From: a virus | Reading direction: 5' to 3' (one strand) | DNA length: 39,773 nucleotides | IMG/VR virus record: IMGVR_UViG_3300025759_000227 | Coordinates: 1 to 39,773 of that record | Part shown: positions 20,236 through 28,944 of the stretch, one piece after another | Layout: the number at the start of each line of letters is the position of its first letter | Position numbering within the stretch: the stretch's first letter is position 1 | Notes under the pieces: generated by a model | Told to the model about the DNA's origin: nothing | Seen by the model: the letters and a program-made list of their open reading frames with translations, nothing else | Database searches by the model: none | Translations under genes and position numbers: made by a program

Positions 20236-21429
20236 GTGAAAATCACGTCCGTTTACCTCGATGTCCTTTATGAAGCCCAACCAGACTGCAAGACAATAGA
20301 CATATCCATTGACCAGCATTCTCAGAGATTTGCTGTTCTCCATGGTGGTCTGAGAATGATTTCAATGATCCTTCCTGACGAGTTCGTTGGGAGGGATGTT
20401 GATGTGTCAGTCAAAAGTGATGGTCAACTGGTCATCGGTAGCATTACTTCACGCTCTATAACCCATGGACCTCTCGGTGTTCAGCATGACCCCAGAGGTA
20501 TCGAGGAATGCTTGCAGAATGCCTCCTCTGCTCCCGTCTCCCTGCAGTGGTTTGCTACTTGGAGGTGTAACTATAAATGCAGTTACTGCTGGCAAGAGAC
20601 AGTTCGTGACAGTTACCGAAAAGAGAAGCCTGCCAAGAAAGCACCGCATGAGTGGGCCGAAGCATTGCTGAGACTTGACCCTAAGGAGGTGTATATCAGT
20701 GGAGGTGAACCCACCACCTTGCCGAATTTCACCAAGATAGTTGAGACTGTTGGCTCCCGTGTCCCCGTCAACATTACATCAAACTTAGGTAACTCTTTTG
20801 ACATCGATACTTGGGAAAAAGAAGTCAGCCCAGAATCCCTGGATTGTGTCACATTTTCTTTCCACCCCACCCAACAATTATTTGACGAATATTCCAGGAA
20901 GCTTCGCCATTTTGTGAGTGTTTATGGATCAAGCAAAACAGGGTCTGAACTGGTCATGCACCCTGGTCAAACTCAGTATGAACAGCCACTCAGAGACCTG
21001 GCATCTGAGCTGGATTTAAGAACGCTAAACATAGATATTTTCCACCAACAACCTACGCTTTACCCACCCGTTGCAGGAACGTGTGCCAACGAAACTCCAT
21101 CCTATGAACCGAGACTTACAACCCTTCCCAGACATGCCCCTGGAGATACTAGTCCGCATTATTGCATCGCTGGTGTAACCAGGCTGAACATTGATCCAGT
21201 AGGTGATGCTTACACATGCATGTCTGCCATTGATCGAAGTAAGATGTTTGGCAAACATTCGCTCCCTCACTACTCGCCTGTAGGCAATGTTTTTGACGAA
21301 GGCTTCCGTATGCAGAAGGAACCAGTTATGTGCTGGGAAACTTTCAGGTGTTCTGGTTGTGATGTGGCAAAAGTCAAAGAATCTTGGGTGCAGCACCCTT
21401 ACCCTCATGAACTCCCTTTACCTCAATAA
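20236..21429 (+). CDS. radical SAM protein with SPASM-like C-terminal cysteines
   Basis: The 397-residue protein starts at GTG 20236. The [4Fe-4S] motif is C111-N-Y-K-C115-S-Y-C118, GGEPT (156-160) supports SAM binding, and a later NITSNLG gives a further SAM contact. C-terminal cysteines at 310, 328, 366, 372 and 375 (HYCIAG, CMSAID, CWETF, CSGC) are placed like a SPASM/twitch auxiliary cluster. An N-terminal beta-rich domain of about 100 residues precedes the motif. Substrate unknown. It is followed by two sugar-transfer-type genes, so it may modify a sugar, glycan carrier or peptide. No phage homologue of defined function is known to me. Confidence 0.8.
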   Translation: MKITSVYLDVLYEAQPDCKTIDISIDQHSQRFAVLHGGLRMISMILPDEFVGRDVDVSVKSDGQLVIGSITSRSITHGPLGVQHDPRGIEECLQNASSAPVSLQWFATWRCNYKCSYCWQETVRDSYRKEKPAKKAPHEWAEALLRLDPKEVYISGGEPTTLPNFTKIVETVGSRVPVNITSNLGNSFDIDTWEKEVSPESLDCVTFSFHPTQQLFDEYSRKLRHFVSVYGSSKTGSELVMHPGQTQYEQPLRDLASELDLRTLNIDIFHQQPTLYPPVAGTCANETPSYEPRLTTLPRHAPGDTSPHYCIAGVTRLNIDPVGDAYTCMSAIDRSKMFGKHSLPHYSPVGNVFDEGFRMQKEPVMCWETFRCSGCDVAKVKESWVQHPYPHELPLPQ

Positions 21430-21433
21430 ATTT

Positions 21434-21997
21434 ATGAGACACAAAGTATTGTTAGTAGGAAGTGGTCCTTACATTAAGGAGTGGTGGGCCTTGCACCACG
21501 ATAAGATAGGGAAAGTCTCCTGCATGAACACGGCAATTGAAGTGGTGGGAGCGAGGCATCACAGGTGGTATCTGAGTAGTGACTACATGCATAACAGACA
21601 GTGGACTTTTCAAGGTATGCGCGAGCGGATTGGGGAGCATATCCTTGGTCTTAGAATAGTGGCAAGTTTCCTATCCACTCCTCACTGGTATAAATGCCCA
21701 TACGGTGGAACCATGCTGATCAACTCTATTTACGACATCCTCAATCGGGCCACCATAGGTGAAACGCCTGTTGAGCTTAACTTGATAGGATGTGATCTAG
21801 ATTACAGTAAACCAAAAACCCACTTCTACCCAGGAGGCACTGCAGATCCGAAACGCATTCCTGATGACGTAATGCTAGGACATCTTAACAAGGTTGAGAA
21901 AGATTTCGACCCAATGCACAAGATCGTTAACTTAGGACCTCAACCATCATTCCTGCCTTTCGAGCCAGGTGACCCAGACTTGTCATGGTCTACTTAA
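21434..21997 (+). CDS. DUF115/sialyltransferase-like Rossmann protein
   Basis: The 187-residue protein starts MRHKVLLVGSGPYIKEWWAL. The LLVGSGP opening is a Rossmann-type nucleotide-binding turn. CMNTAIEVV, RWYLSSDYMH and LIGCDLDYSKPKTHFYPGG follow. These are arranged like DUF115 (MptE-like) and small sialyltransferase-fold proteins, which transfer sugar or phosphate groups from a nucleotide carrier. The family match is weak and is an inference. It starts four bases after the radical-SAM stop and overlaps the next gene by 13 bases. Confidence 0.5.
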   Translation: MRHKVLLVGSGPYIKEWWALHHDKIGKVSCMNTAIEVVGARHHRWYLSSDYMHNRQWTFQGMRERIGEHILGLRIVASFLSTPHWYKCPYGGTMLINSIYDILNRATIGETPVELNLIGCDLDYSKPKTHFYPGGTADPKRIPDDVMLGHLNKVEKDFDPMHKIVNLGPQPSFLPFEPGDPDLSWST

Positions 21998-22602
21998 TAA
22001 CTTCAGGAACCAGCTCGCACGATAGCCTTCGACAAGACTACTTTGAGCCAAGCTTGAATCGATGTGAGCCTGTCGAATGGTTGCACTTTCAGAAACAAAG
22101 CCAGGACCCAGGCAACTTCATGTCAGGTGATTGGCTGGACTCAGTTGGGTGGGCTACCAGGAATGCATTAGATGCCACAAAAATAGTCCCTCAAGGACGT
22201 GTGATGGTGATTGCGGATCTTGACATTACTTGGCTCCCTGGTGCATTCACAGAGCTTGAAAGTATCGCTCAAAACGGCATCTGGGCAATGAGGGAGAATA
22301 GGAAGGGTTTAATTAATACAGGGATAATTGCAGCTCGAAACACTAGCCCTTTTCGATGGTTACTGGATCAGGTTATCGAGGAGATGGATCACTCTGGGTT
22401 ACATGATCAGGACGCTTTGCGTAATGTTGCCTTTGACAGGGTCAACTTGCTCCCGTCATCGTTTGCAAACACCAAGACTCTGGGTATGACGAAAAGGAAA
22501 GATATTCTTTGCTACCACGCAATCTGTAGTATTGCAGATGACCAGGAATCCAGTGTAGAGAAGAAAAAGAAATTGTTGGATAAATTTATTGACGGTGACT
22601 AA
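21985..22602 (+). CDS. GT-A-type glycosyltransferase-like protein
   Basis: The 205-residue protein starts MVYLITSGTSSHDSLRQDYF. VMVIADLDITWL contains the DxD (78-80) metal/nucleotide-sugar site, NTG at 111-113 is a typical acceptor loop, and HDQDAL (140-145) is a catalytic His-Asp-type motif seen in nucleotide-diphosphosugar transferases. The enzyme would move a sugar from a nucleotide donor to an unknown acceptor. The stop codon lies inside motif copy N. Together with the two genes before it this forms a coupled three-gene cassette. Confidence 0.65.
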   Translation: MVYLITSGTSSHDSLRQDYFEPSLNRCEPVEWLHFQKQSQDPGNFMSGDWLDSVGWATRNALDATKIVPQGRVMVIADLDITWLPGAFTELESIAQNGIWAMRENRKGLINTGIIAARNTSPFRWLLDQVIEEMDHSGLHDQDALRNVAFDRVNLLPSSFANTKTLGMTKRKDILCYHAICSIADDQESSVEKKKKLLDKFIDGD

Positions 22603-22606
22603 CACC
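22596..22606 (+). repeat. junction motif copy N (TGACTAACACC)
   Basis: Exact copy ending the radical-SAM cassette (GGT GAC TAA is the glycosyltransferase stop). No plus gene follows; the copy leads into a hairpin and the terminator. Confidence 0.9.
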
Positions 22607-22641
22607 GGTAATAATGTGTCTCCGAGATAAAAAGTTGCGGA

Positions 22642-22662
22642 CCAAGTGAACGTCTCACTTGG
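22642..22662 (+). ncRNA. hairpin between cassette and terminator, possible small RNA
   Basis: CCAAGTGA (22642-22649) and TCACTTGG (22655-22662) form a perfect 8-bp stem with a 5-base loop. With the terminator hairpin downstream the stretch 22603-22748 could be a small structured RNA or a 3' UTR. No tRNA-like fold is seen. Confidence 0.3.
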
Positions 22663-22707
22663 AGTTTCCCGTAGTTTTGCTAATTAGGTTCATAGGTAAC
22701 ACTAGTC

Positions 22708-22748
22708 CCCTCCCCTTGCTGTTGGATGCAAATAGGGGAGGGTTTTTT
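22708..22748 (+). terminator. rho-independent terminator of the plus-strand block
   Basis: CCCTCCCC (22708-22715) pairs with GGGGAGGG (22735-22742), with a TGC/GCA pair inside the loop, followed by six T (22743-22748). It ends plus-strand transcription where it meets the convergent internal-protein operon. Confidence 0.85.
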
Positions 22749-25700
22749 ATTTGCCCATCTTAGCCAGGTGTCGCTCTGCCTTTTCGATGGACTTGAACAC
22801 GGGACCAATGCGCTTTCCTTGTGTGCTGTAAATTCTGATACCAGCTCTAAGCGATGTCTGAACTGCACGGTCACCTCGCTCATTTGTGTATATTGCTCCA
22901 CCTCGTTTGTTAAGATCTCTCGTCTTGTTCAGCTTGACCTCAGGGCTGTAGCGAGGCATTCCCTGGCTTGAGATCTTCTTTTTAACACTGTCATTTAAGG
23001 CAACGTAATTTGCTTCCAGGTCATCGGAAATCATTTTTCTGACAGGTTTCAGGCGATTGCCGTTGCCGTCTTTGGTTTGTTTCCAGATTTTGAGTTTTGG
23101 AAGCTTGTCATCGTAAAAGCCTCTCATGCCTTTACCGCCCAGACGAAGGTTCTCACCTTCAAGGACGGCATTTCTCATACCCTCCCCTGAACTCTCCATG
23201 TTGTCCAATGCACGTTGCGTTAGTTCTTTCCCTATGTAGTCAGGCAACTTCTCTTTTGATATGTTTGTTTCAACGGTTTTGAATACGTCCTCGTTCGGCA
23301 TTCTCACCATCAGTTCATAGCTGCCTTCTCCGTAATCAATAACGTCAATACCTGTTACTTTATCACCAAGCTGATACCTAGCATTTTGGGTGTCACCTCT
23401 CGTCCAGGCAATGGCGTCATAACCTTCGTCTGCTGCGAGCTTGAGCATTCGCTTCATGCTAAACTCAGGCCATGATTTCTTGAAGGGTGCGTTGGGAGTT
23501 TCGCCCATGGTGTCTAGAGTATTCTCCAGTTCCTCCATGCGGTTGATTTTTGCTGTGAGTTCCCTGCCCTCTTCGAGCATCTTCTGGTAAGTTGACTTAT
23601 GCTTCTCCATTAGCCTTGCCTTCGCTTTGATTTCCCTTTCATTCTCGGGTTGCCAGGCTAATGCAAGGTCTTGGTTCTTCTCGAAATCTACAAGCGACTC
23701 ACCCCACCGCTTGTAGATTTGCCTTGGGTCACCTTTCTGATAATAATCATTATACTCTCTTATAAGGTTCTTGCGATCCTTGTGATAGTAACCCTCCTTT
23801 CTCCCTTCCTGGTGCCAGTCCGATTGTATTTCCTCCAAGAACAGTATCTTTTCGCCATCTGGACCAATACGGTCATTGTGACGAACGTGAGAAACGATGT
23901 TGCTTTGATCGAAATGGGAGGAATCGTAAGGACCAAAACGACTTGCCTGAGCGTCAGGGTGGACTGGGTGCATTAGGGGAGGTGAGTTGTCAACTTTTGG
24001 AAGCGTTAACAGTCTCTCAGTATATGTGTCTGGTTCGGCACCTGGTTCTGTATAACTAGAATACCTGGTGTAATCAGTCGTTTCAGGTAAGTTTTCATTG
24101 AGATCTACACGGTATCTTCCATCAAAATCCTCTTCTAGCATGGTGGATAAAGCGTCTTCTGCCATTGCTTTATCTGTGAAAGTAGAATTAATCCGTGCCA
24201 AATCGTAAGGCTTTATGACATACTCATCAAGGCGATTTGGGTCGAAATCGAAGTTTCTTTTTTCACTTTCACTTAGATTCTTAACTAACTGGATCTCATA
24301 ATTGCTCGCCTCTTCCTTCACCCATTCATTAAGGATTTCATCCTTAGCCATTAAAGCTTCCTCAGGAGTGTCGAAAGGACCCTGAGTGGTAGAGTTGTCT
24401 AGCCTTTCAGTGTCAACAATCCAGTAAGATGATGCTCCATCATTTGGAGCAAGAGCAGTCACCTTCGCCTTGCTTACCTCAACCATCTCAATCTGGTTAG
24501 CTTTAATAAAGTCCAGAACCTCCTCCTTGTTCACCCTCGGGTTGTCTTTGAGGAATGTGTCCAGCCCTATGTCCTCGATTTCCTCTGCCTTGACTCCGGC
24601 CTTTTCCATGGCTTTCAGGAATTGCTGTCCAGTGCCTCTCTTTTGCTGCATTCCCTCAATGGCTTCTTGAGCTTTTGAATACATACCCAGGGAGTCGAGT
24701 TCTCGTTGGGGGGAGAAGCGGAAGCTATCAGATTGTGACCTGTATTTTTTTCGTTCGTCTCTCGCTCCCCTAGCCTTATCACCTCTTTGGTGCTTCTCGT
24801 CTAGAGCAACCTGTCTTGCAGCCTCATCTTGCCAAGTCAGTCTCTGGGTTCCGTTTCTGTAAACATTTCGGCCTTTCCTTCTAGTAGCTTTACCTTTCTC
24901 AATGGGTTGCACTCCAGATGAAGAAATGACTCTCAAGCTGAAAGTGTGCTGTTGTTTATCAGCACCGTATGAGTCATTCAGAACTTCAGCAACGATTTCC
25001 CTGTCCCCCAAGTATGAAGGTTTTTTCCATGAGCCACCGAAAACTCCTTCTGTGAATTTTATGGTGTCACCTTTGGCAACGTCTCCAGTTGCAGTTTGCC
25101 AAGAATCAGGTATGGAGGGAGCAGAGTTTTTAAGGGGACGGGATGGGGAGAAGCGGACTTCCCCACTGGCAAGCTTGTCTAGCACAACTCCTGCCCCCAT
25201 GAGAACAGCAGAATTCGGTTTACCCGATTTAGTTGCTACATCTTTCCGAGAAGTGAGGTTGGTCACTTCTGTGAACTCCTTAAGAAATGCTTTCTCTTTT
25301 AATCCTACAAAGTATGGGTAGTTCTCGTTTAGTTCCGGTCTATACTCTGGTGATTTACCTCCATACTCAGCAATAGCCAGGAGAGTCCCTGGACCAATGC
25401 CCTCGTAGGCAGGTTCTCTTAGTTCATTGGCTACAGTCTCAAGATCCATACCCAGTTCCTTAAGCCTGCTTTGTTTTATTGGAAGGGTTTTACCGTCAAG
25501 CTTAGTGTAAATTACAGGTGCTGCCTTCCATGGAATCTCTTCAAACACTTTGGCAAAATCCTTGTAAGTCTTTATGCCAGCAATGGTGGACATTTGCTGC
25601 TTTGTGAGTGGAGACTTCTCTGCTTTGGAGTTAATGATCCTATTCATTGCCTCCTTGATATGCTTGTTAGCCTCCCTTGCTGTTACCTTACCTGTTTCAA

Positions 25701-28700
25701 CAAGTTCCTCCCACTTCAGTCCATAATACCTTCGAGCAAGCTTACTGTTCAAATGGTTGTTGGGCTTCATGGACGTGATACCCACTAACGGGAACCCGTC
25801 CCTGCGAAGGCGAGTGATAAAAGCCTTTGCTGAGTTTATATTAGTAAAACCCCATCCATCATATAATGCTAAATGTCCTGGTCCACCTCGGAACTGAACA
25901 GCTACACCGTTAGCATTCCGGTCCCTTGCTCCAGAGGAGTCAGTAGTGAGGACTTGGATCTTTTTGTTGTTTAAGTCTCTCAGGTCTATGTTGGGATTGT
26001 CTGGGGATGGGCTGAATCTAGCTAAGTCTGCTGGCTTCAGAACTGTTGTCTGTCCTGGTTTAAAAGTTCTGGGTCTGAAGTTAACCCCTGCTCGATTGTA
26101 AGCGTCTTCCGAGAAGTTGACCTTGGTATCCCTGGTTGTCATCTGGACAATGCGATCCAGTCTGAAATCTCGCCAGGGAAAGTTTTTCTCTACCTCGTTA
26201 AACTTAGTGCCTTCAGGGACGAGGATATTGTTTTTCTGATTCCTGACCCTAAGGACCTTATTCAGTATATCTCTCTTCTTTGCCGATCCCAGGACCTCTG
26301 CTGTTGGTGTTTGACCAGAGGACAATGCATCCAGGTAAGTCAGGAGATCTCGTTGCATCTCCTCTATGTTGCTAAATTCTTTCTGGGTCTCTGGGTTTGC
26401 AAACTCTTTGGCTACTCTTTGATCCAAGAGCGTCTTGTCTGCAACCTTAACTCGCATGGTTCCTGTCTCAGGGGACACAATGAAATTGTAAAGAATCGCA
26501 TCTCGGTTGCTCAAAGGCAGATTACGGTATCGAGTCCCTTTTTTTACCTTCGTGGTAGCTGCAGCATACAAAACATTCATCAACCCACTGTCATCTGGCA
26601 TCTCCTTGATCTTCTCCAAGGCTTTTCGGAGGGTTCCAGTAATTGCATCTGAAGCCAAGAGGGCATCGATCTGTTTTCTGCTGAAACGTAGGCCTGAGTA
26701 GTTGCCTCTTTCATCTCGGATCAATCCTCCCGTGTCATCTACTGAATCCAAAACCTTAGCCATGGTCCTGGTTCGTTCTGCTTCGATCTTCTTGACCTGA
26801 GCAGCACTCTTAATCATCTCTCTCTTACCAGTGGCTGTTACCCTGGCAGCACCCATATCGACAAGTTCCTGGAAGATGGCATCATCCTTCAAGTCAAAGT
26901 CACTGTAGACTCGGACAGGAGTATCTACGGAAAGGTTGATGTTTCTCTTGGACCTTCTCCTTGCTCTGACCAAATCGTCAATGGATCTGTTGATCGCTTT
27001 TGACTGCTTGATAGGGGTGTCGAAAATGTCGCTTTTAAAAGTGTTGTGAACCCTGTCAAGCTTGCCTGCTACGAATCGATCAGTGATACCTCGGATAGCT
27101 TCCCTGATGGGGTTGCCTTTAAATAAATAATTACTGTCTTTGCCTTTAATGTAATTGGCGAAGTATTCAGCACCGATCTCTTCCAGGATTGAATTAAATT
27201 TCTTGTCTCGATCTGATTTGCCTGGAGTGTCATCAGTCACCAGAAGCTTGCCTGACTTTTCATAGTCATTGATCAGCGTGTCGATCTCCTGATCTTTGTA
27301 AAGCTTGCCTACCTGATCCTTGATGCGCTGAACCATGACTTCAAAGCCATCAATTCTCGCAATAGCATGGAAGGTTTCATGAGCTAACGTTCGTAGGTCT
27401 GAATTGGTGTTTAGGTGGATGACAGGTCTGCCACCTTCTTGAGTGTAAGCACCTCCACCACCTTTGAGGGTGATGTCTTTTCCCTGGGCATCCTGACCTA
27501 TAACAGTTTCATCAGTCCCGTATCGAATGATGGGTTCTGCTTCAGAAGTTGAGCCAAGTATGACCTGCTCCAGATCCATTGCTCGGATCAAGTCATCTCT
27601 GTTTGTGTAGCGTCCCAGGGAAGCCCTGTCTTCATCGCTTTTACTTTCGAGCCATGTGACTAGATCACTGTCTTGAGCTGCCCTCTTTGCTGCTCCTGTT
27701 GCTCCTTCAACAAACCTCCCCATGGTTCCACCGAATGCACCCATGGCACCACCAGAACCAATACCCTGAGCTAACCCCTCAACCCCTCCTGTTGCCAGAC
27801 CTATGCCTGCACCAATACCTACACCTGTCACTGCACCTGATGCAGCCCTGCCAGCATAGTTGGTGGGAGTGTCCAGGAACTTGAGCTTACCAGCAAGGTA
27901 GCCAGCAGCAGTGTCTGGTGAGTTGAGTGCCATCCTTGCAAGGCCACCAGATCTGGTAGGGTTGACCTTCATGGCGTCCCCGAAATTACGTAGCAATCCA
28001 CCAGCAACTTCCATTGCTGCAGGAACACCAGCAACAGCCAGAGTTCCCATGCCTGCAGTGCCAAGGTCCAAGGCTCCTACGCCAACTGCAGCACCCACTC
28101 CCCCAGGGACTGCATACCTGCCAAGGCCACCGCTTGCTTCGTCAACTTTTGAAGCCAGGTTGCCCACGGCATCAGTTGCACTGGACCGCAAGTCACTGAG
28201 TCTCCTTCCACCAGCAGACATCATATCGCCTGCAGCGGATACTGCTCCTCCGGTCACTCTACCTGTTGTCTTGGCAATCGCAGTTCCTACTTTGGAGCCA
28301 GGTATAAGTAAGCTTGGATCTGCAAACTCACCAAGGAATTCTGCTGCACCTTGGTTGAATTTCTCAGGGTCAATCTTTGCTCCATTGGCCCCTGCCCATT
28401 CCATGTACTCATTCCAGGCAGATTTATCACCTCGATCAATTTTGGACCTGACGTTCTGCAGTTCTTTGACCTTCAGAAAACGTCTGTATTGGTTTTCTTT
28501 TTCGTCATCAGTCCTACCACCAAACCCTTCGATTTTAGACATGAGGTAACCTTGAGCCATACGTCCCATGGTTTCAGTGTCGTAAGTCCCTCTGCCAACT
28601 CCTTCTGCCAGAGTTCTCGCAGAAACTCCCATCTCAAGAGGGTTTGCGAATGTCTTGAGGAACTCTGGTAGATTGGTAAGAAGTCTTCCTGCAGTGGAAG

Positions 28701-28944
28701 TGAATGCGTCTGCTGCCATTCCAGCAAACCGTCCTGCAGTCATATCGGGCCTTGCCTGCAGATACCTCTCATGATCCTCCTTGGAAAGAGATGCTGCAGG
28801 AGTGTCAGGGTTCTCAAATCGAGCTACCAGCTTTTCGTCTGGCTCGGGATAGTCGCGTGTAATGATTTCGTCAATCCTGCTGTCCGACATATCGTCCGGG
28901 AATTGCAGGTTTACATCATAATCTTGCAGGTAGATGTTTTGCAT
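22747..28944 (-). CDS. giant polyvalent internal virion protein with metallopeptidase motif
   Basis: The 2065-residue protein has Gly/Ala-rich hydrophobic segments (about 278-320 and 370-408), fit for membrane insertion. An HExxH zincin motif LAHETFHAIA (His522-Glu-Thr-Phe-His526) follows, then several LPD-type segments. These include a region reading FLEEIQSDWHQEGRKEGY and, near the C-terminus, FKKSWPEFSMKRMLKLAADE then YDAIAWTRGD. Both are typical of large polyvalent proteins that are injected with phage DNA. Likely roles are a channel into the cell plus effector or protease action early in infection. It is the last gene of the internal-protein operon and shares one base with the gene before it. 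Confidence 0.8.
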   Translation of the reverse strand: MQNIYLQDYDVNLQFPDDMSDSRIDEIITRDYPEPDEKLVARFENPDTPAASLSKEDHERYLQARPDMTAGRFAGMAADAFTSTAGRLLTNLPEFLKTFANPLEMGVSARTLAEGVGRGTYDTETMGRMAQGYLMSKIEGFGGRTDDEKENQYRRFLKVKELQNVRSKIDRGDKSAWNEYMEWAGANGAKIDPEKFNQGAAEFLGEFADPSLLIPGSKVGTAIAKTTGRVTGGAVSAAGDMMSAGGRRLSDLRSSATDAVGNLASKVDEASGGLGRYAVPGGVGAAVGVGALDLGTAGMGTLAVAGVPAAMEVAGGLLRNFGDAMKVNPTRSGGLARMALNSPDTAAGYLAGKLKFLDTPTNYAGRAASGAVTGVGIGAGIGLATGGVEGLAQGIGSGGAMGAFGGTMGRFVEGATGAAKRAAQDSDLVTWLESKSDEDRASLGRYTNRDDLIRAMDLEQVILGSTSEAEPIIRYGTDETVIGQDAQGKDITLKGGGGAYTQEGGRPVIHLNTNSDLRTLAHETFHAIARIDGFEVMVQRIKDQVGKLYKDQEIDTLINDYEKSGKLLVTDDTPGKSDRDKKFNSILEEIGAEYFANYIKGKDSNYLFKGNPIREAIRGITDRFVAGKLDRVHNTFKSDIFDTPIKQSKAINRSIDDLVRARRRSKRNINLSVDTPVRVYSDFDLKDDAIFQELVDMGAARVTATGKREMIKSAAQVKKIEAERTRTMAKVLDSVDDTGGLIRDERGNYSGLRFSRKQIDALLASDAITGTLRKALEKIKEMPDDSGLMNVLYAAATTKVKKGTRYRNLPLSNRDAILYNFIVSPETGTMRVKVADKTLLDQRVAKEFANPETQKEFSNIEEMQRDLLTYLDALSSGQTPTAEVLGSAKKRDILNKVLRVRNQKNNILVPEGTKFNEVEKNFPWRDFRLDRIVQMTTRDTKVNFSEDAYNRAGVNFRPRTFKPGQTTVLKPADLARFSPSPDNPNIDLRDLNNKKIQVLTTDSSGARDRNANGVAVQFRGGPGHLALYDGWGFTNINSAKAFITRLRRDGFPLVGITSMKPNNHLNSKLARRYYGLKWEELVETGKVTAREANKHIKEAMNRIINSKAEKSPLTKQQMSTIAGIKTYKDFAKVFEEIPWKAAPVIYTKLDGKTLPIKQSRLKELGMDLETVANELREPAYEGIGPGTLLAIAEYGGKSPEYRPELNENYPYFVGLKEKAFLKEFTEVTNLTSRKDVATKSGKPNSAVLMGAGVVLDKLASGEVRFSPSRPLKNSAPSIPDSWQTATGDVAKGDTIKFTEGVFGGSWKKPSYLGDREIVAEVLNDSYGADKQQHTFSLRVISSSGVQPIEKGKATRRKGRNVYRNGTQRLTWQDEAARQVALDEKHQRGDKARGARDERKKYRSQSDSFRFSPQRELDSLGMYSKAQEAIEGMQQKRGTGQQFLKAMEKAGVKAEEIEDIGLDTFLKDNPRVNKEEVLDFIKANQIEMVEVSKAKVTALAPNDGASSYWIVDTERLDNSTTQGPFDTPEEALMAKDEILNEWVKEEASNYEIQLVKNLSESEKRNFDFDPNRLDEYVIKPYDLARINSTFTDKAMAEDALSTMLEEDFDGRYRVDLNENLPETTDYTRYSSYTEPGAEPDTYTERLLTLPKVDNSPPLMHPVHPDAQASRFGPYDSSHFDQSNIVSHVRHNDRIGPDGEKILFLEEIQSDWHQEGRKEGYYHKDRKNLIREYNDYYQKGDPRQIYKRWGESLVDFEKNQDLALAWQPENEREIKAKARLMEKHKSTYQKMLEEGRELTAKINRMEELENTLDTMGETPNAPFKKSWPEFSMKRMLKLAADEGYDAIAWTRGDTQNARYQLGDKVTGIDVIDYGEGSYELMVRMPNEDVFKTVETNISKEKLPDYIGKELTQRALDNMESSGEGMRNAVLEGENLRLGGKGMRGFYDDKLPKLKIWKQTKDGNGNRLKPVRKMISDDLEANYVALNDSVKKKISSQGMPRYSPEVKLNKTRDLNKRGGAIYTNERGDRAVQTSLRAGIRIYSTQGKRIGPVFKSIEKAERHLAKMGK

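Noticed and set aside
27911-28549. Plus-strand open frame of 212 residues, Ala/Pro rich
   Set aside because: Antisense to the Gly/Ala-rich part of the polyvalent gene, which explains its composition.
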